52,164 bases of DNA from an uncultured Oscillospiraceae bacterium (GTDB lineage Bacteria; Bacillota; Clostridia; Oscillospirales; Ruminococcaceae): contig URGV01000012.1 in the NCBI GenBank assembly GCA_900547455.1, positions 1 through 52,164 of the forward strand. Direction: 5' to 3'. The notes below the pieces were generated by a model, which ran no database searches, had not been told where the DNA came from, and saw nothing but the letters and a program-made list of their open reading frames with translations. Position numbers and translations under genes: made by a program. Positions 7,507 through 16,585 of this stretch are shown here, in pieces. Position 1 is the stretch's first letter. Each line of letters starts with the position of its first letter.

Positions 7507-10329
7507 TCAATAGCGCTTGAGGTTTGGCACCACCGTGCCGATGATGGCCCAGACGGCCTGGAACAAAATCAGGTGCAGAATGCTCAGGTAGGACAGGTTG
7601 CCCATCAGCGAGAACAGCGCCACCAGCGCGTAGCCGGCCACCAGCGCGATCATCTGGATGAGCACCGCCTGGTCGATGGCGGTGCGGGCGGTAAAGCAGT
7701 CCAGGATGGCGGTGACCATCATCCGGCTGGAGCCGATAAAGCCGATCTTGGCCGGCGAGCGGTCCTTCTCGGCGGTGAGGTTTTCATAGGCGGCGTGGAA
7801 CTTGGCCGGCATCAGCTTGATCTGCTCCATCGGGAAGTCATAGGTTGCGTGAATCTTCTCGGCGGTGATGTTCGGGTCGGAGGTGTTGATGATCAGGTAC
7901 ATGCCGCGCTCGGAAAGTTTGTCCAGCTGCTCCTTTGTCTGCTTGTTGGGGCGATAGCTGATGACAAACATCGCCGAAAGCTGGCCGGAGTTTGCCAGGT
8001 ACACAATGTTCTTGCGGTCCTTGACGTAGCGCATTTCATAGTCGTTGCTGGGAACCTCGACGCCGTGGTTGACCATCAGCTCGCGGTTGCCCACCAGCAC
8101 CCGCTTGCCGTCCACCCAGGCGGACAGGCCCATCGAGTCCTCATAGGTGACGTTTTCCACCGGGCGCAGCATCGAGCGGTTGGAGCCGATGATCTTGTTA
8201 AAGACGTCGGTCAGCATGCCGTCGGTGTTGCAGACCACGCTGGCGGCGTCCAGGATGACCGAGTCGATCTGGCTCTTGTCAAAGGGCTTGATGCCGTGCA
8301 GGATGATGTCGGACGGGCGGAACAGGTCCTTGGCGTCCAGCACCACCGCTTCGGTGCGGGAGAAGGCGTCCACCGCCGAGTAGCCGGAAACCATCGCTCC
8401 GGCGGGAATCAGCCGGCGGGCCAGGCGGTAGAGCGGCAGGTTTGCCGCGATGGTGGAGGTCAGCGGCGCGCTCACGCACATGATGGCGGTGAAGGTGGAG
8501 ACCGCCTCGGCCGCGTTTTTGTTAAACAGGTAGGACAGAACCGACAGCGCGATGCCTGCCAGCAGGCAGACCGGCGCCAGCACGCGGCTCATGTTCTCCG
8601 CGTGGTCCTCCGAGTAGGAGTTGTCCAGGAAGTTGGAGAGGAAGCGGCTGGTCTCCGGGTAGGCGATAGTGTATTCCTCCATCGAAAGCCCGCGGGAGAG
8701 TTCACGCAGCAGGGTGCGGTCCTTTAAAAAGACGGCGGCGTGCTTGCGCTTTTCCGAAGCGACCAGCTTGAAGTTCTGCTGGATGCGCAGGATGACCAGC
8801 AGCTTGCCGATCAGGTTAAACAGCAGGATGAGCAGGGCGACCGGGAAGAACAGGTAGAGGTTGGAGCCAAAGTCAGCCTTGTCGGTGCTGAAATATTCGG
8901 GCTTGATGATAAAGCAGATGCCCTGCGCCAGCGTGCCCAGCAGCGCCAGCATCGGCAGGGTGTCGGTGTTGGCGCGGAACTTGAGCAGCGCCAGCAGCCC
9001 TCCGCCCACCGTATTGGCGCAGACGACGGCGCCGATGGCCGAGACCACGCACAGGCAGACCATGTAGGAGCGCAGGTGCAGCTCCGGCTGGATGAAGGTG
9101 GGCAGCGGCAGCAGCTCGCCGCCGATCTGGATGTCGCGGGCGGCAAGCGAGAGGTAGAGCGACAGCGCAAAGAGAACGATCATCGCCGCGATGCGGATGA
9201 GCAGGCCGGACTTGATGCTGCGCATGTCGTGCAGGATGGCCTCCTTATCCTTGGGGGAGGAGTAGTCCTCAATCTCCTCGCTCTCCTCCGGAAATTCTTC
9301 CGGAACGGGAATTTCGGCGGAAGCAAGGCGGGAGGAGTGTGGCTCTTCCTTTGCCTGCTGCGTGCCCTTGCGGCGGAACAGGTTGGACTTTTTGTCCTCC
9401 CTGGTGGGCTCGCCCTCCTGCTGCGGCTGCTCGCCATCCTCGTCTAAATCTTCGGGCAGGTTGATGTGGAAGGCCTTGCCGTCTTTTTTGGCGGAAGCGG
9501 CCGGCTCTTTCGCTGGCTGTTGGTTGGAGAAGATGCCGCCGGTGCCGAATTCCTCAGTCAGGCCGGTGGGGGTGGAGGCGAACAGGTCCTCCTCCGGTTC
9601 CTCGCTGCCGGTCTCAAAGGAGGAGGTGTCGAAGGTGATGGACTGCTCCGGCTGCGGTTCCGGCTGTTTTTCCGGCTTTGGCGCATTCTTCTTTTTGCGG
9701 CCCAGGGAAGAAAAATATTTTTGGTATTCCGTCTTGTCCTGCAGGTCCGGGTCGGGTTGTTCCGGCGGTGGGGTGGTCGGCTCGATGTCGCCGAAGGGGG
9801 TGGCCGCCTCCTTGGGCGGCAGGTCCGCCGGCTGCTGCTCCAGGAAGAAGGAATCGGTCAGCTCCTCCTGCTGCAGGCGGGCGCGCTCCTGTTCCTGGCG
9901 CTGCTGTTCGCGCAGTTCGGCTTCTTTTCGCTGCTGCTCCAGCCGCTGCTGTTCGCGGCGCTGAGCCTCCAGCCTTTCGCGCTCCTGGCGTTCCTTCTCC
10001 AGCCGCTCCTGTTCCTCACGCACCGTCTCGCGGTGGTTGGACAGCGAGGAGAAGAACACGCCGGTGCTGTCCATCGGGTCTGGACGCTGCGGCTGTTTGG
10101 GCTGCGGCTGTTCAGATGGCCGCGGCTGTCTTGGCGGCTGTTGTTGCTGTGCTTCCGGCTGCGGGGCCGGTTCAGCGGGCCGGGGAGCGGTTGCGGTGGA
10201 GGTTTCCGGCCTTGCGGGGGCGGGATTTTCTGCCGGTCTTGCGGGCGCAGGTCTGGCCGGCCGGGCGCTTCGCGCTTTTTTTGCTTTGATCTCGTTGAGG
10301 ATATCATCAACGTTATATGGCTTGTTCAT
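7507..10329 (-). CDS. P-type ATPase-like membrane protein lacking catalytic motifs
   Basis: Large two-part protein, 940 aa. Residues 1-370 are low-complexity, with Pro/Gln/Ala-rich stretches and a charged Glu/Arg/Gln coiled coil at about 100-157. Residues 375-940 follow the plan of a P1B-type metal ATPase: six membrane segments, a cytoplasmic domain, then two more segments at about 887-907 and 912-934. Every signature is replaced in register: CPC by CVSAPL (618-623), DKTGT by DAKDLF (665-670), TGDN by TSDPN (816-820), the PEDK region by MPAKF, and GDGxND by GFIGSSRM (863-870). A recognisable nucleotide-domain piece survives (VDGKRVLVGNRELM). Without the phosphorylated Asp context it should not pump. 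It may be a sensor or scaffold. The ATG has a GGAG site. Function unknown. Confidence 0.8.
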   Translation of the reverse strand: MNKPYNVDDILNEIKAKKARSARPARPAPARPAENPAPARPETSTATAPRPAEPAPQPEAQQQQPPRQPRPSEQPQPKQPQRPDPMDSTGVFFSSLSNHRETVREEQERLEKERQERERLEAQRREQQRLEQQRKEAELREQQRQEQERARLQQEELTDSFFLEQQPADLPPKEAATPFGDIEPTTPPPEQPDPDLQDKTEYQKYFSSLGRKKKNAPKPEKQPEPQPEQSITFDTSSFETGSEEPEEDLFASTPTGLTEEFGTGGIFSNQQPAKEPAASAKKDGKAFHINLPEDLDEDGEQPQQEGEPTREDKKSNLFRRKGTQQAKEEPHSSRLASAEIPVPEEFPEESEEIEDYSSPKDKEAILHDMRSIKSGLLIRIAAMIVLFALSLYLSLAARDIQIGGELLPLPTFIQPELHLRSYMVCLCVVSAIGAVVCANTVGGGLLALLKFRANTDTLPMLALLGTLAQGICFIIKPEYFSTDKADFGSNLYLFFPVALLILLFNLIGKLLVILRIQQNFKLVASEKRKHAAVFLKDRTLLRELSRGLSMEEYTIAYPETSRFLSNFLDNSYSEDHAENMSRVLAPVCLLAGIALSVLSYLFNKNAAEAVSTFTAIMCVSAPLTSTIAANLPLYRLARRLIPAGAMVSGYSAVDAFSRTEAVVLDAKDLFRPSDIILHGIKPFDKSQIDSVILDAASVVCNTDGMLTDVFNKIIGSNRSMLRPVENVTYEDSMGLSAWVDGKRVLVGNRELMVNHGVEVPSNDYEMRYVKDRKNIVYLANSGQLSAMFVISYRPNKQTKEQLDKLSERGMYLIINTSDPNITAEKIHATYDFPMEQIKLMPAKFHAAYENLTAEKDRSPAKIGFIGSSRMMVTAILDCFTARTAIDQAVLIQMIALVAGYALVALFSLMGNLSYLSILHLILFQAVWAIIGTVVPNLKRY

Positions 10330-10365
10330 GCTGCATTCTCCTTTTTTGTTTCCCTGGCAGGAGAT

Positions 10366-11151
10366 TTATTTGTTGCTTGTAAAGGCGGGCAGCCCGCTGC
10401 GCTGGCGGACGGCCTCATAGATGACGATGGCGGCAGCGACCGAGGCGTTGAGCGAGTTGACCTGGCCGTTCATCGGCAGCGAGACGACAAAGTCGCAGTG
10501 CTCCTTGGTCAGGCGGCTGACGCCGCTGCCCTCGGCCCCGACGACGATGCCGATCGGCCCGCCCATATCGGCCGAGCACCAGGGCTTGCCGTCCATGTCG
10601 GCGCAGAAGATCCACAATCCCTTCTGCTTTAACTCCTCGATGGTGGAGACGATGTTGGCCACCCGCACCACCGGCATATATTCGACCGCACCGGCCGAGG
10701 TTTTGGCCACGGTGGCGGTGAGCCCGACGCCGCGGCGCTTGGGGATAATGACGCCGTGCGCGCCGGCGGCCTCTGCGGTTCGGATGATGGCGCCCAGGTT
10801 ATGCGGGTCCTCGATGTTGTCGCAGATGATGACAAAGGGCGGCTGGTCGCCGGCCTTGGCAAAGATGTCCTCCATGGTGGAGAAGTCATGGCAGGCGGCC
10901 ATGGCGGCCACGCCCTGATGGACTACACCGCCGCACAGGGCATCCAGCTTCTGCGCTGCGGCGTCTTTGACGGGCACGCCGCGCTCCTTGGCCAAGGCGA
11001 TGATCTTGCCCACGCTGCCGCGGTCAGCGCCCTTGAGGATATAGATGCAGTCGATGGGGCGGCCTTTTTTGAGCGCCTCGGTGACGGCGTTGCGGCCTGC
11101 GATGACCGCGCTTTCCCGGGCATTTGGTTCGGATGTAAATTCTTTGGGCAC
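10366..11151 (-). CDS. rlmB: 23S rRNA 2'-O-methyltransferase, TrmH/RlmB type
   Basis: SPOUT-class RNA ribose methyltransferase, 261 aa, the usual RlmB length. An N-terminal substrate-binding domain (VIAGRNAVTEALKK) is followed by the knotted catalytic domain with motif 1 (DNIEDPHNLGAIIRTAEAAGAHGVI), motif 2 (IGIVVGAEGSGVSRL) and motif 3 (LPMNGQVNSLNASVAAAI). It probably methylates the G2251 equivalent. GTG at 11151 is preferred because GGAGG lies 8 nt before it; a TTG at 11166 is the open alternative. The ATPase-like gene follows 36 nt downstream on the same strand and is probably co-transcribed. Confidence 0.9.
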   Translation of the reverse strand: MPKEFTSEPNARESAVIAGRNAVTEALKKGRPIDCIYILKGADRGSVGKIIALAKERGVPVKDAAAQKLDALCGGVVHQGVAAMAACHDFSTMEDIFAKAGDQPPFVIICDNIEDPHNLGAIIRTAEAAGAHGVIIPKRRGVGLTATVAKTSAGAVEYMPVVRVANIVSTIEELKQKGLWIFCADMDGKPWCSADMGGPIGIVVGAEGSGVSRLTKEHCDFVVSLPMNGQVNSLNASVAAAIVIYEAVRQRSGLPAFTSNK

Positions 11152-11227
11152 TGCTGATACCTCCAAAAATTGTCAGAAAAATTGCGTTCCGCCAGCTACG
11201 CGGAACAAATGCTCGTCGATACGTTCC

Positions 11228-11236
11228 ATTATACCA
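11228..11236 (-). promoter_or_regulatory. Candidate extended -10 promoter for rlmB
   Basis: The minus strand carries TGG-TATAAT (11236-11228), an extended -10, 76 nt before the GTG start. No good -35 is visible. Confidence 0.4.
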
Positions 11237-11257
11237 TACTTTGTCGGGATTTCCCAT

Positions 11258-11532
11258 ACTTTCTTTTTGAGAAAAAAAGAAAGTATGCAAAGAAAAACTT
11301 TCACGCTTCGCGCAACAGGCCGGCAGCAAGATGGAGGCCGAAATGAAGGGCTCGCGCTTCGCGCAATCGCCTTCGGAAGAAATGGAAGCCAGCGGGAGGG
11401 TCGTTCGCTCCGCACTTTCTTTTTGAGAGAAAAAGAAAGTACGCAAAGAAAAACTCTTACGCTTCGCGCGACAGGCCGGCAGCAAGATGAAATCCGAAAA
11501 GAGGGAAGGTCGCTCACGCTTCGCGCAATCGC
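11258..11532. repeat. Two copies of a roughly 115-bp hairpin repeat
   Basis: The 76-bp blocks 11258-11333 and 11414-11489 are about 93% identical by eye. Each opens with a perfect 11-bp hairpin (arm ACTTTCTTTTT) and continues through CGCTTCGCGC and CAGGCCGGCAGCAAGATG. Both blocks are followed, after a diverged stretch, by a second CGCTTCGCGCAATCGC (11354-11369 and 11517-11532), so the full unit is about 112-119 bp. No coding potential is convincing. This fills most of the 485-base gap between rlmB and the S66 peptidase. Confidence 0.8.
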
Positions 11533-11603
11533 TCGGGCAAGACAAGGCGGGACTTTTGGTTGCGGACAGCGGAGGAATGGGGTACAATGGAGGAAAGAAA
11601 AAA

Positions 11604-11623
11604 TCCCCTGTGATGACAGGGGA
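11604..11623 (+). repeat. Small hairpin before the S66 peptidase ribosome binding site
   Basis: TCCCCTG (11604-11610) pairs with CAGGGGA (11617-11623). It ends a few bases before the GGGAGG used by the next gene, so it may affect initiation. Confidence 0.5.
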
Positions 11624-11636
11624 AAGGGAGGAAAGA

Positions 11637-12677
11637 ATGATGCTTAAACCGAGGCGGTTATATCCCGGCGACCGGGTTGCCATGGTCAGCCTCTCCTGGG
11701 GAGGGCTGGGGGACCCGCAGTTTTTGCACAAATACGACATTGCAAAAAAGCGGCTGAAGGAAGAATTTCAGCTGGAGCTGGTGCCCATGCCGCACGCTTT
11801 AAAGGGGAGCGATTTTGTGGCGCGCCACCCCGAGCTGCGGGCGCGGGACCTGATGGACGCCTTTCGCGACCGGTCGATTGCCGCCATTTTCTGCGCCATC
11901 GGCGGGGACGACACCATCCGCACCCTGCCCTACATCGACTTTGCGGTGATGCGGGACAACCCCAAAATCTTCATGGGCTACTCCGACACCACCATCAACC
12001 ACCTGATGATGCAGCGGGCGGGGCTTGTTTCCTTCTACGGGCCCTCGGTGATGTGCGAGTTCGGCGAATATGTCCGCATGTTTGATTACACCAGGGAGGC
12101 GGTGCGCCGCCTGCTGTTTGCCGACAGCGCGGGCTATGTGGTGCCCTCCAGTTCCAGCTGGTCGGACGACTATGTCCCATGGGACGAGCAGAATGTGCAC
12201 ATCGCAAAGCGTCTGCGCCCCGAGACCCACGGCTACGAGCTGCTGCAGGGCAGCGGAAAGGTACAGGGGCAGCTGATGGGCGGCTGCGTCGATGTCTTTT
12301 GCATGGCGGTGGGCACACCCATCTGGCCGGCGCCAAAGGAGTGGCAGGGCGCCCTGCTCCTGCTGGAGACCAGCGAGGAAAAGCCCTCCCCGGCGACTTT
12401 GACCTATGCCCTGCGCAGCCTGGCCGCACAGGGGATTCTGCGGGCAATCAGCGGCATCGTGGTGGGCAAGCCGCAGGGAGAGGTCTACTATGAGGAATAC
12501 AAGCAGGTGCTGCTCCAGGTGGTGGCGCAGGAGGAGGGGCTGCGGCATCTGCCAATTTTGTACAACCTCAACATCGGTCACGCCTTCCCCACCGGCGTGC
12601 TGCCGCTTGGGGTACAAGCTGAGCTCGACTGCGAGGCCAAGACGCTGACCCTGCTGGAATCGGCGACCGTCGCTTAA
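11637..12677 (+). CDS. S66 family serine peptidase (LD-carboxypeptidase/MccF-like)
   Basis: Cytoplasmic serine carboxypeptidase, 346 aa. The family either recycles murein tetrapeptides (LdcA) or cleaves peptide antibiotics such as microcin C (MccF). Seen are the nucleophile elbow FMGYSDTT with Ser116, an acidic region LLLETSEEKPS and the catalytic His context NIGHAFPTGVLPLG. The LLLETSEE segment resembles the MccF subgroup more than LdcA, but this is a weak distinction. The start at 11637 is set by GGGAGG about 9 nt upstream; an in-frame ATG at 11487 lies inside the repeat and is unlikely. It is transcribed alone. Confidence 0.85.
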   Translation: MMLKPRRLYPGDRVAMVSLSWGGLGDPQFLHKYDIAKKRLKEEFQLELVPMPHALKGSDFVARHPELRARDLMDAFRDRSIAAIFCAIGGDDTIRTLPYIDFAVMRDNPKIFMGYSDTTINHLMMQRAGLVSFYGPSVMCEFGEYVRMFDYTREAVRRLLFADSAGYVVPSSSSWSDDYVPWDEQNVHIAKRLRPETHGYELLQGSGKVQGQLMGGCVDVFCMAVGTPIWPAPKEWQGALLLLETSEEKPSPATLTYALRSLAAQGILRAISGIVVGKPQGEVYYEEYKQVLLQVVAQEEGLRHLPILYNLNIGHAFPTGVLPLGVQAELDCEAKTLTLLESATVA

Positions 12678-12680
12678 AGC

Positions 12681-12959
12681 TCACCGCACCACCAAAAAGG
12701 TCAGCAGCCCGCCCGCGGCGGCGGAGAGCAGCAATTTAAGGGCGGCAAACCACCTCTTGCCGTTCATCTGCAAGAGGGAGATTCTCCCGCCCCGCAGCAG
12801 CGGCGCGGCGAGCGAGCTTAAAAACCGCTGGGCCTGTGTTTCCATCGCCTTTTTGGAGGAGGCCTCCTGGGTATCTTTCAGGTAGAGCACGGCGCGCTCG
12901 AAGTAGGGATTTTGGGTGTCGTTAATTTCAATGATTCGTTTGTTGGTGCCACGGACCAT
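12681..12959 (-). CDS. Small hypothetical protein with C-terminal membrane segment
   Basis: A 92-aa protein I do not recognise. Residues 1-60 are charged and probably helical (FERAVLYLKDTQEASSKKAMETQAQRFLSSL). The last 20 (FAALKLLLSAAAGGLLTFLVV) form one membrane segment, so it looks tail-anchored. The stop codon lies 4 nt from that of the S66 gene, a tight convergent pair. The ribosome binding site is weak (AAAGG, 12 nt from the ATG). Confidence 0.65.
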   Translation of the reverse strand: MVRGTNKRIIEINDTQNPYFERAVLYLKDTQEASSKKAMETQAQRFLSSLAAPLLRGGRISLLQMNGKRWFAALKLLLSAAAGGLLTFLVVR

Positions 12960-13569
12960 CTTGGATCAGACCTTTCTGTTTAAAATGATTATGGAAAGTG
13001 GAAAACTGTGTTGATAATGTTGAAAACAGCGGGGAAAGGTAAAAATTATCCAGATTGTATAACAAAAACCGACAGGAAGCGGGTGGAGCCAGGGGATAAT
13101 AGTTGAAAACCTCGTTTAAAATGTGGAAAAGGCTGATAAAAACAGCTTTTTAAGCCGCCTCTAAACGCGTGGGGAATGTGAAAAATAGAAATTACAAATG
13201 GTAATATTCATGAACAAACTGTTGCAGAGTGCAATTTTAGAAGGCTTTTCAGCTTTATTATGGCTGAAAAAACAGGGTTTTACACTTTGTCGGGGTACGG
13301 TAGAAAGAATTTTTGTGGAAAATTAATCGTCAAACAACAAACAAGCGGTCAGATTTGAAAAAAGAGAAAACTTTTTGAGCATGATATTGACATTTACAAG
13401 CAAAAGAGTAAAATAATTTTGTAGCTTTCATATAGATTTGCAGATAAAACTATGGAAAATAGAAAACGACTTTATCCATATCGCCTGCAAATCCACAAAG
13501 AGGGACAGAAAGAGGCCCCTCCATCCCCGTTTGCGGGATTATTTTTCATGCTTATGGGAGGTTTTTCAG
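12960..13569. other. AT-rich intergenic region with DnaA-box-like sites
   Basis: A 610-base gap without a supported gene, much more AT-rich than its surroundings. It holds four nonamers one mismatch from the DnaA box TTATCCACA: 13046-13054 (TTATCCAGA), 13122-13130 and 13314-13322 (TGTGGAAAA, reverse strand), and 13472-13480 (TTATCCATA). The left end reads like origin DNA (GTTGATAATGTTGAAAAC, 13010-13027). No dnaA, dnaN or rpmH is present, so this is not called an origin. The htpG promoter lies in its right part. Confidence 0.4.
13387..13414 (+). promoter_or_regulatory. Candidate htpG promoter
   Basis: TTGACA (13387-13392) and TAAAAT (13409-13414) are spaced 16 bp, giving a leader of about 150 nt. 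No CIRCE repeat is visible near it. Confidence 0.5.
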
Positions 13570-15462
13570 ATGAAACGGCAAGGACAGATCAGTGTCAATT
13601 CCAAGAACATGTTTCCAATCATCAAAAAATGGCTCTATTCGGACAAGGATATCTTTTTAAGGGAGATTGTCTCCAACGGCTGCGACGCCATCAAAAAGCT
13701 GGAGAGTCTGCGCGGCATCGGCCAGGCGCCGGACGAGGAGGGCTATCAGCCAAAGGTCATCGTCACCATCGACCCGGACAAAAAGCAGCTGATCGTCTCG
13801 GATAACGGCATCGGCATGACCGAGGACGAGGTGGAGCGGTACATCACCCAGATCGCCTTCTCCGGCGCGGAGGAATTTTTGGAAAAATACAAGGAGAAGA
13901 GCGAGGGCGACGCCGGCATCATCGGCCACTTTGGCCTGGGATTCTATTCGGCTTTCATGGTTTCCAGTACGGTGGAGATTCAGACCCTCTCCTGCCAGGA
14001 GGGCGCAAAACCGGTTCACTGGGTTTCTTCCGGCGAGGAGGAGTACGAGATTGAGGACGGCGACCGCACCGAACACGGCACCACCATCATCATGAACATC
14101 GCCGAGGACGAGCAGGAATTTTTGCAGGAGGCGCGCATCCACGAGATTCTGCACAAGTACTGCCAGTTCATGCCGTACGAAATCTACCTCAACCCGCACG
14201 ACGAGGAGCGCACCGTCTATGACGAGGAGGGCAACCCCGAAAAGAACGAGGACGGCACCGAAAAGAAGGAGATTGTCAAGCCGCGCCCGGTCAACGACAC
14301 CCATCCGCTGTGGCTGAAAGCTCCGAAGGACTGCACCGACGAGGAGTACAAGGAATTTTACCACAAGGTCTTTATGGATTTTAACGAGCCGCTGTTCTGG
14401 ATCCACCTCAACGTCGACTATCCGTTTAACCTCAAGGGCATCCTCTATTTCCCGAAGCAGCAGAACAAGCTGGAGATCATCCCCGGCCAGGTCAAGCTCT
14501 ACAGCAACCAGGTCTTTGTCGCCGACAACATCAAGGAGGTCATCCCGGAATTTTTGCTGCTGCTCAAGGGCGTCATCGACTGCCCGGACATGCCGCTCAA
14601 CGTCTCCCGCAGCTTTTTGCAGAACGACGGACAGGTGCAGAAGATTGCCCAGCACATCACCAAAAAGGTTTCGGACAAGCTGCACCAGATCTTTAAAAAC
14701 GAGCGCGAGACCTATGAGAAATACTGGGACGACATTGCGGTGTTCTTAAAGTTTGGCTGCCTGAAGGATGAAAAATTCTACGACCGCATCAAGGACATCC
14801 TGCTTTTAAAGACCATCGACGGCGAGTACAAGACGCTCGAGGAATACCCCAAGACCGACGAGAACAAGATCTACTACATCACCGACAAGGACCTGCAGGC
14901 GCAGTACATCGCGATGTTCAAGGCAAACGGCCTGACCGCCGCGGTGCTCGACCATGTGATCGACCCGCACTTCATCAGCATGCTGGAATATAAGGAGCCG
15001 AACAAGCTCAAATTCCTGCGCATCGACGCCGACCTTGGCAGCGCGCTCAAATCCGAGCAGACCGAGGAGGAGAAAAAGGCGCAGGAGGAATCCGACAAGG
15101 AGCTGACCGAGTGCTTTAAAAAGTATCTGCCCGACCAGAAGCTCAGCTATCGGGTGGAGAGCCTGAAGGCGCAGGATACCCCGGCGGTCATCCTGCTGTC
15201 CGAGTATGCCCGCCGCATCCAGGATATGAGCCGTACTCTGGGCGAGAGCTTTGCGCCGGAAACCGAGACCACCCTGGTGCTCAACCGCGACAATCCGATT
15301 ATCCAGCGGCTGGGTTCGCTCTCCGACGAGAACAAGGAGCTGGTCTGCCAGCAGGTCTATGACCTGGCGCAGATCGCTCATAAGCCGCTCAGCGCTGAGG
15401 AGATGGCGCGGTTTATGCAGCGCAACGTCAAGATTCTGCAGCTGCTGACCGAGGAAAAATAA
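13570..15462 (+). CDS. htpG: Hsp90 chaperone HtpG
   Basis: Cytoplasmic ATP-dependent dimeric chaperone, 630 aa, normal for bacterial Hsp90. The N-terminal GHKL ATPase shows NGCDAIKK, DNGIGMT and GHFGLGFYSAFMV. The middle domain contains NVSRSFLQNDGQVQKI, with the Arg that contacts the ATP phosphate. A charged stretch precedes the C-terminal dimerisation domain. The ATG at 13570 has GGGAGG 8 nt upstream; in-frame upstream codons would add 44 unrelated residues. The sirtuin follows after 37 nt and may be co-transcribed. Confidence 0.96.
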   Translation: MKRQGQISVNSKNMFPIIKKWLYSDKDIFLREIVSNGCDAIKKLESLRGIGQAPDEEGYQPKVIVTIDPDKKQLIVSDNGIGMTEDEVERYITQIAFSGAEEFLEKYKEKSEGDAGIIGHFGLGFYSAFMVSSTVEIQTLSCQEGAKPVHWVSSGEEEYEIEDGDRTEHGTTIIMNIAEDEQEFLQEARIHEILHKYCQFMPYEIYLNPHDEERTVYDEEGNPEKNEDGTEKKEIVKPRPVNDTHPLWLKAPKDCTDEEYKEFYHKVFMDFNEPLFWIHLNVDYPFNLKGILYFPKQQNKLEIIPGQVKLYSNQVFVADNIKEVIPEFLLLLKGVIDCPDMPLNVSRSFLQNDGQVQKIAQHITKKVSDKLHQIFKNERETYEKYWDDIAVFLKFGCLKDEKFYDRIKDILLLKTIDGEYKTLEEYPKTDENKIYYITDKDLQAQYIAMFKANGLTAAVLDHVIDPHFISMLEYKEPNKLKFLRIDADLGSALKSEQTEEEKKAQEESDKELTECFKKYLPDQKLSYRVESLKAQDTPAVILLSEYARRIQDMSRTLGESFAPETETTLVLNRDNPIIQRLGSLSDENKELVCQQVYDLAQIAHKPLSAEEMARFMQRNVKILQLLTEEK

Positions 15463-15499
15463 GCGAGCCACCAAAGACCGACACAAAGGAGGATGCAGG

Positions 15500-16246
15500 A
15501 TGAATCAAAATGTACAGCAGCTGCACGAGCTGCTCAAACGCAGCAGCCACATCGTTTTCTTCGGCGGGGCCGGCGTTTCAACCGCTTCGAATATCCCGGA
15601 TTTCCGCAGCGACGAGGGCTTGTACAGCGGCAGGGAGCAGAAGAAGTACCCCTACCCGCCCGAGACGATGCTCAGCCACACCTTCTTTGTGCGCCACACC
15701 GAGCAGTTTTTTGAGTACTATTTTGACAAGATGGTCTACCCGGACGCAAAGCCCAACCCGGCGCACATCGCGCTGGCAAAGCTCGAGGAGATGGGCAAGC
15801 TGTCGGCGGTCATCACCCAGAACATCGATGGCCTGCACCAGCAGGCGGGCAGCAAGCGGGTGTACGAGCTGCACGGCAGCGTCCACCGCAACACCTGCCA
15901 GCAGTGCGGCAAGCATTATTCCCTGCAGGAGATGCTGCAGTGGAAGGGCAAGGGTGTGCCGCGCTGCTCCTGCGGCGGCGTCATCAAGCCGGACGTGGTG
16001 CTGTATGAGGAGAGTCTGGACAGCGACGTGCTGGAAAAGGCCATCCGCCACATCATGGCCGCCGACCTGATGATTGTGGGTGGCACCTCGCTGGCGGTTT
16101 ACCCGGCGGCGGGGCTGCTGCAATACTATGACGGGCTGGATTTGGTGCTCATCAACAAGACCGAGACCCCCTATGACCGGCGCGCTTCGCTCATCATCCG
16201 CGAGCCGATCGGGCAGGTGATGTCCGAGGCGGTGCGGGGACTGTAG
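15500..16246 (+). CDS. Sir2-family NAD-dependent protein deacylase
   Basis: Removes acyl groups from protein lysines using NAD, 248 aa, a standard single-domain sirtuin. Seen are the NAD-binding [28 protein letters not shown], catalytic His125 in ELHGS, and a zinc site formed by Cys133, Cys136, Cys156 and Cys158. The Arg and Tyr positions that mark desuccinylases are not obvious, so deacetylation is the default guess. AAAGGAGG precedes the ATG. It sits between a chaperone gene and a small protein gene on the same strand. Confidence 0.93.
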   Translation: MNQNVQQLHELLKRSSHIVFFGGAGVSTASNIPDFRSDEGLYSGREQKKYPYPPETMLSHTFFVRHTEQFFEYYFDKMVYPDAKPNPAHIALAKLEEMGKLSAVITQNIDGLHQQAGSKRVYELHGSVHRNTCQQCGKHYSLQEMLQWKGKGVPRCSCGGVIKPDVVLYEESLDSDVLEKAIRHIMAADLMIVGGTSLAVYPAAGLLQYYDGLDLVLINKTETPYDRRASLIIREPIGQVMSEAVRGL

Positions 16247-16335
16247 GGACTTTGCGCGCAAAAGTGTCTTGACGATTTTCCCGCTTGGGAGTAAAATGAA
16301 GGGGAAGCCATTCAAAGAAAGGAAAAGAGAGCATT

Positions 16336-16557
16336 ATGAAGGCAAGAATCCCCAAACACAGAGAGTTTGTCATCGACCTGGAAAACACCGCCGAAGAAAA
16401 GCGCGAGGAGTGCTGGGAGAAGCTGGAAGCTATCCTGGAGGACTACAAAAAGGAAGGCAAATCGGTCTACACCCCTACCTTCATTGAGGACAACGAGGAC
16501 AAGGTCAAGGCTCTGCAGCAGGAGTACGGCTTTGCCTATACCATCGAACTGAAGTAA
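16336..16557 (+). CDS. Small acidic hypothetical protein
   Basis: A 73-aa soluble protein, rich in Glu and Lys, without membrane segments or Cys pairs apart from one Cys. It begins MKARIPKHREFV and has a predicted amphipathic helix at about 18-40 (TAEEKREECWEKLEAILEDYKK). An AAAGGA-like site lies upstream, and a strong terminator overlaps its stop codon, supporting a real gene. I do not recognise a family. Confidence 0.65.
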   Translation: MKARIPKHREFVIDLENTAEEKREECWEKLEAILEDYKKEGKSVYTPTFIEDNEDKVKALQQEYGFAYTIELK

Positions 16558-16585
16558 AAAAAGCCCCCCATCAGGGGGCTTTTTT
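16556..16585 (+). terminator. Intrinsic terminator after the small acidic protein
   Basis: A perfect 12-bp stem (16557-16568 with 16574-16585) has a GCCCCC arm and six T residues, and it begins inside the stop codon. Confidence 0.9.

Noticed and set aside
12960..13569. Chromosomal replication origin
   Set aside because: No dnaA, dnaN, gyrB or rpmH is nearby and no box is a perfect DnaA site; kept only as a finding.
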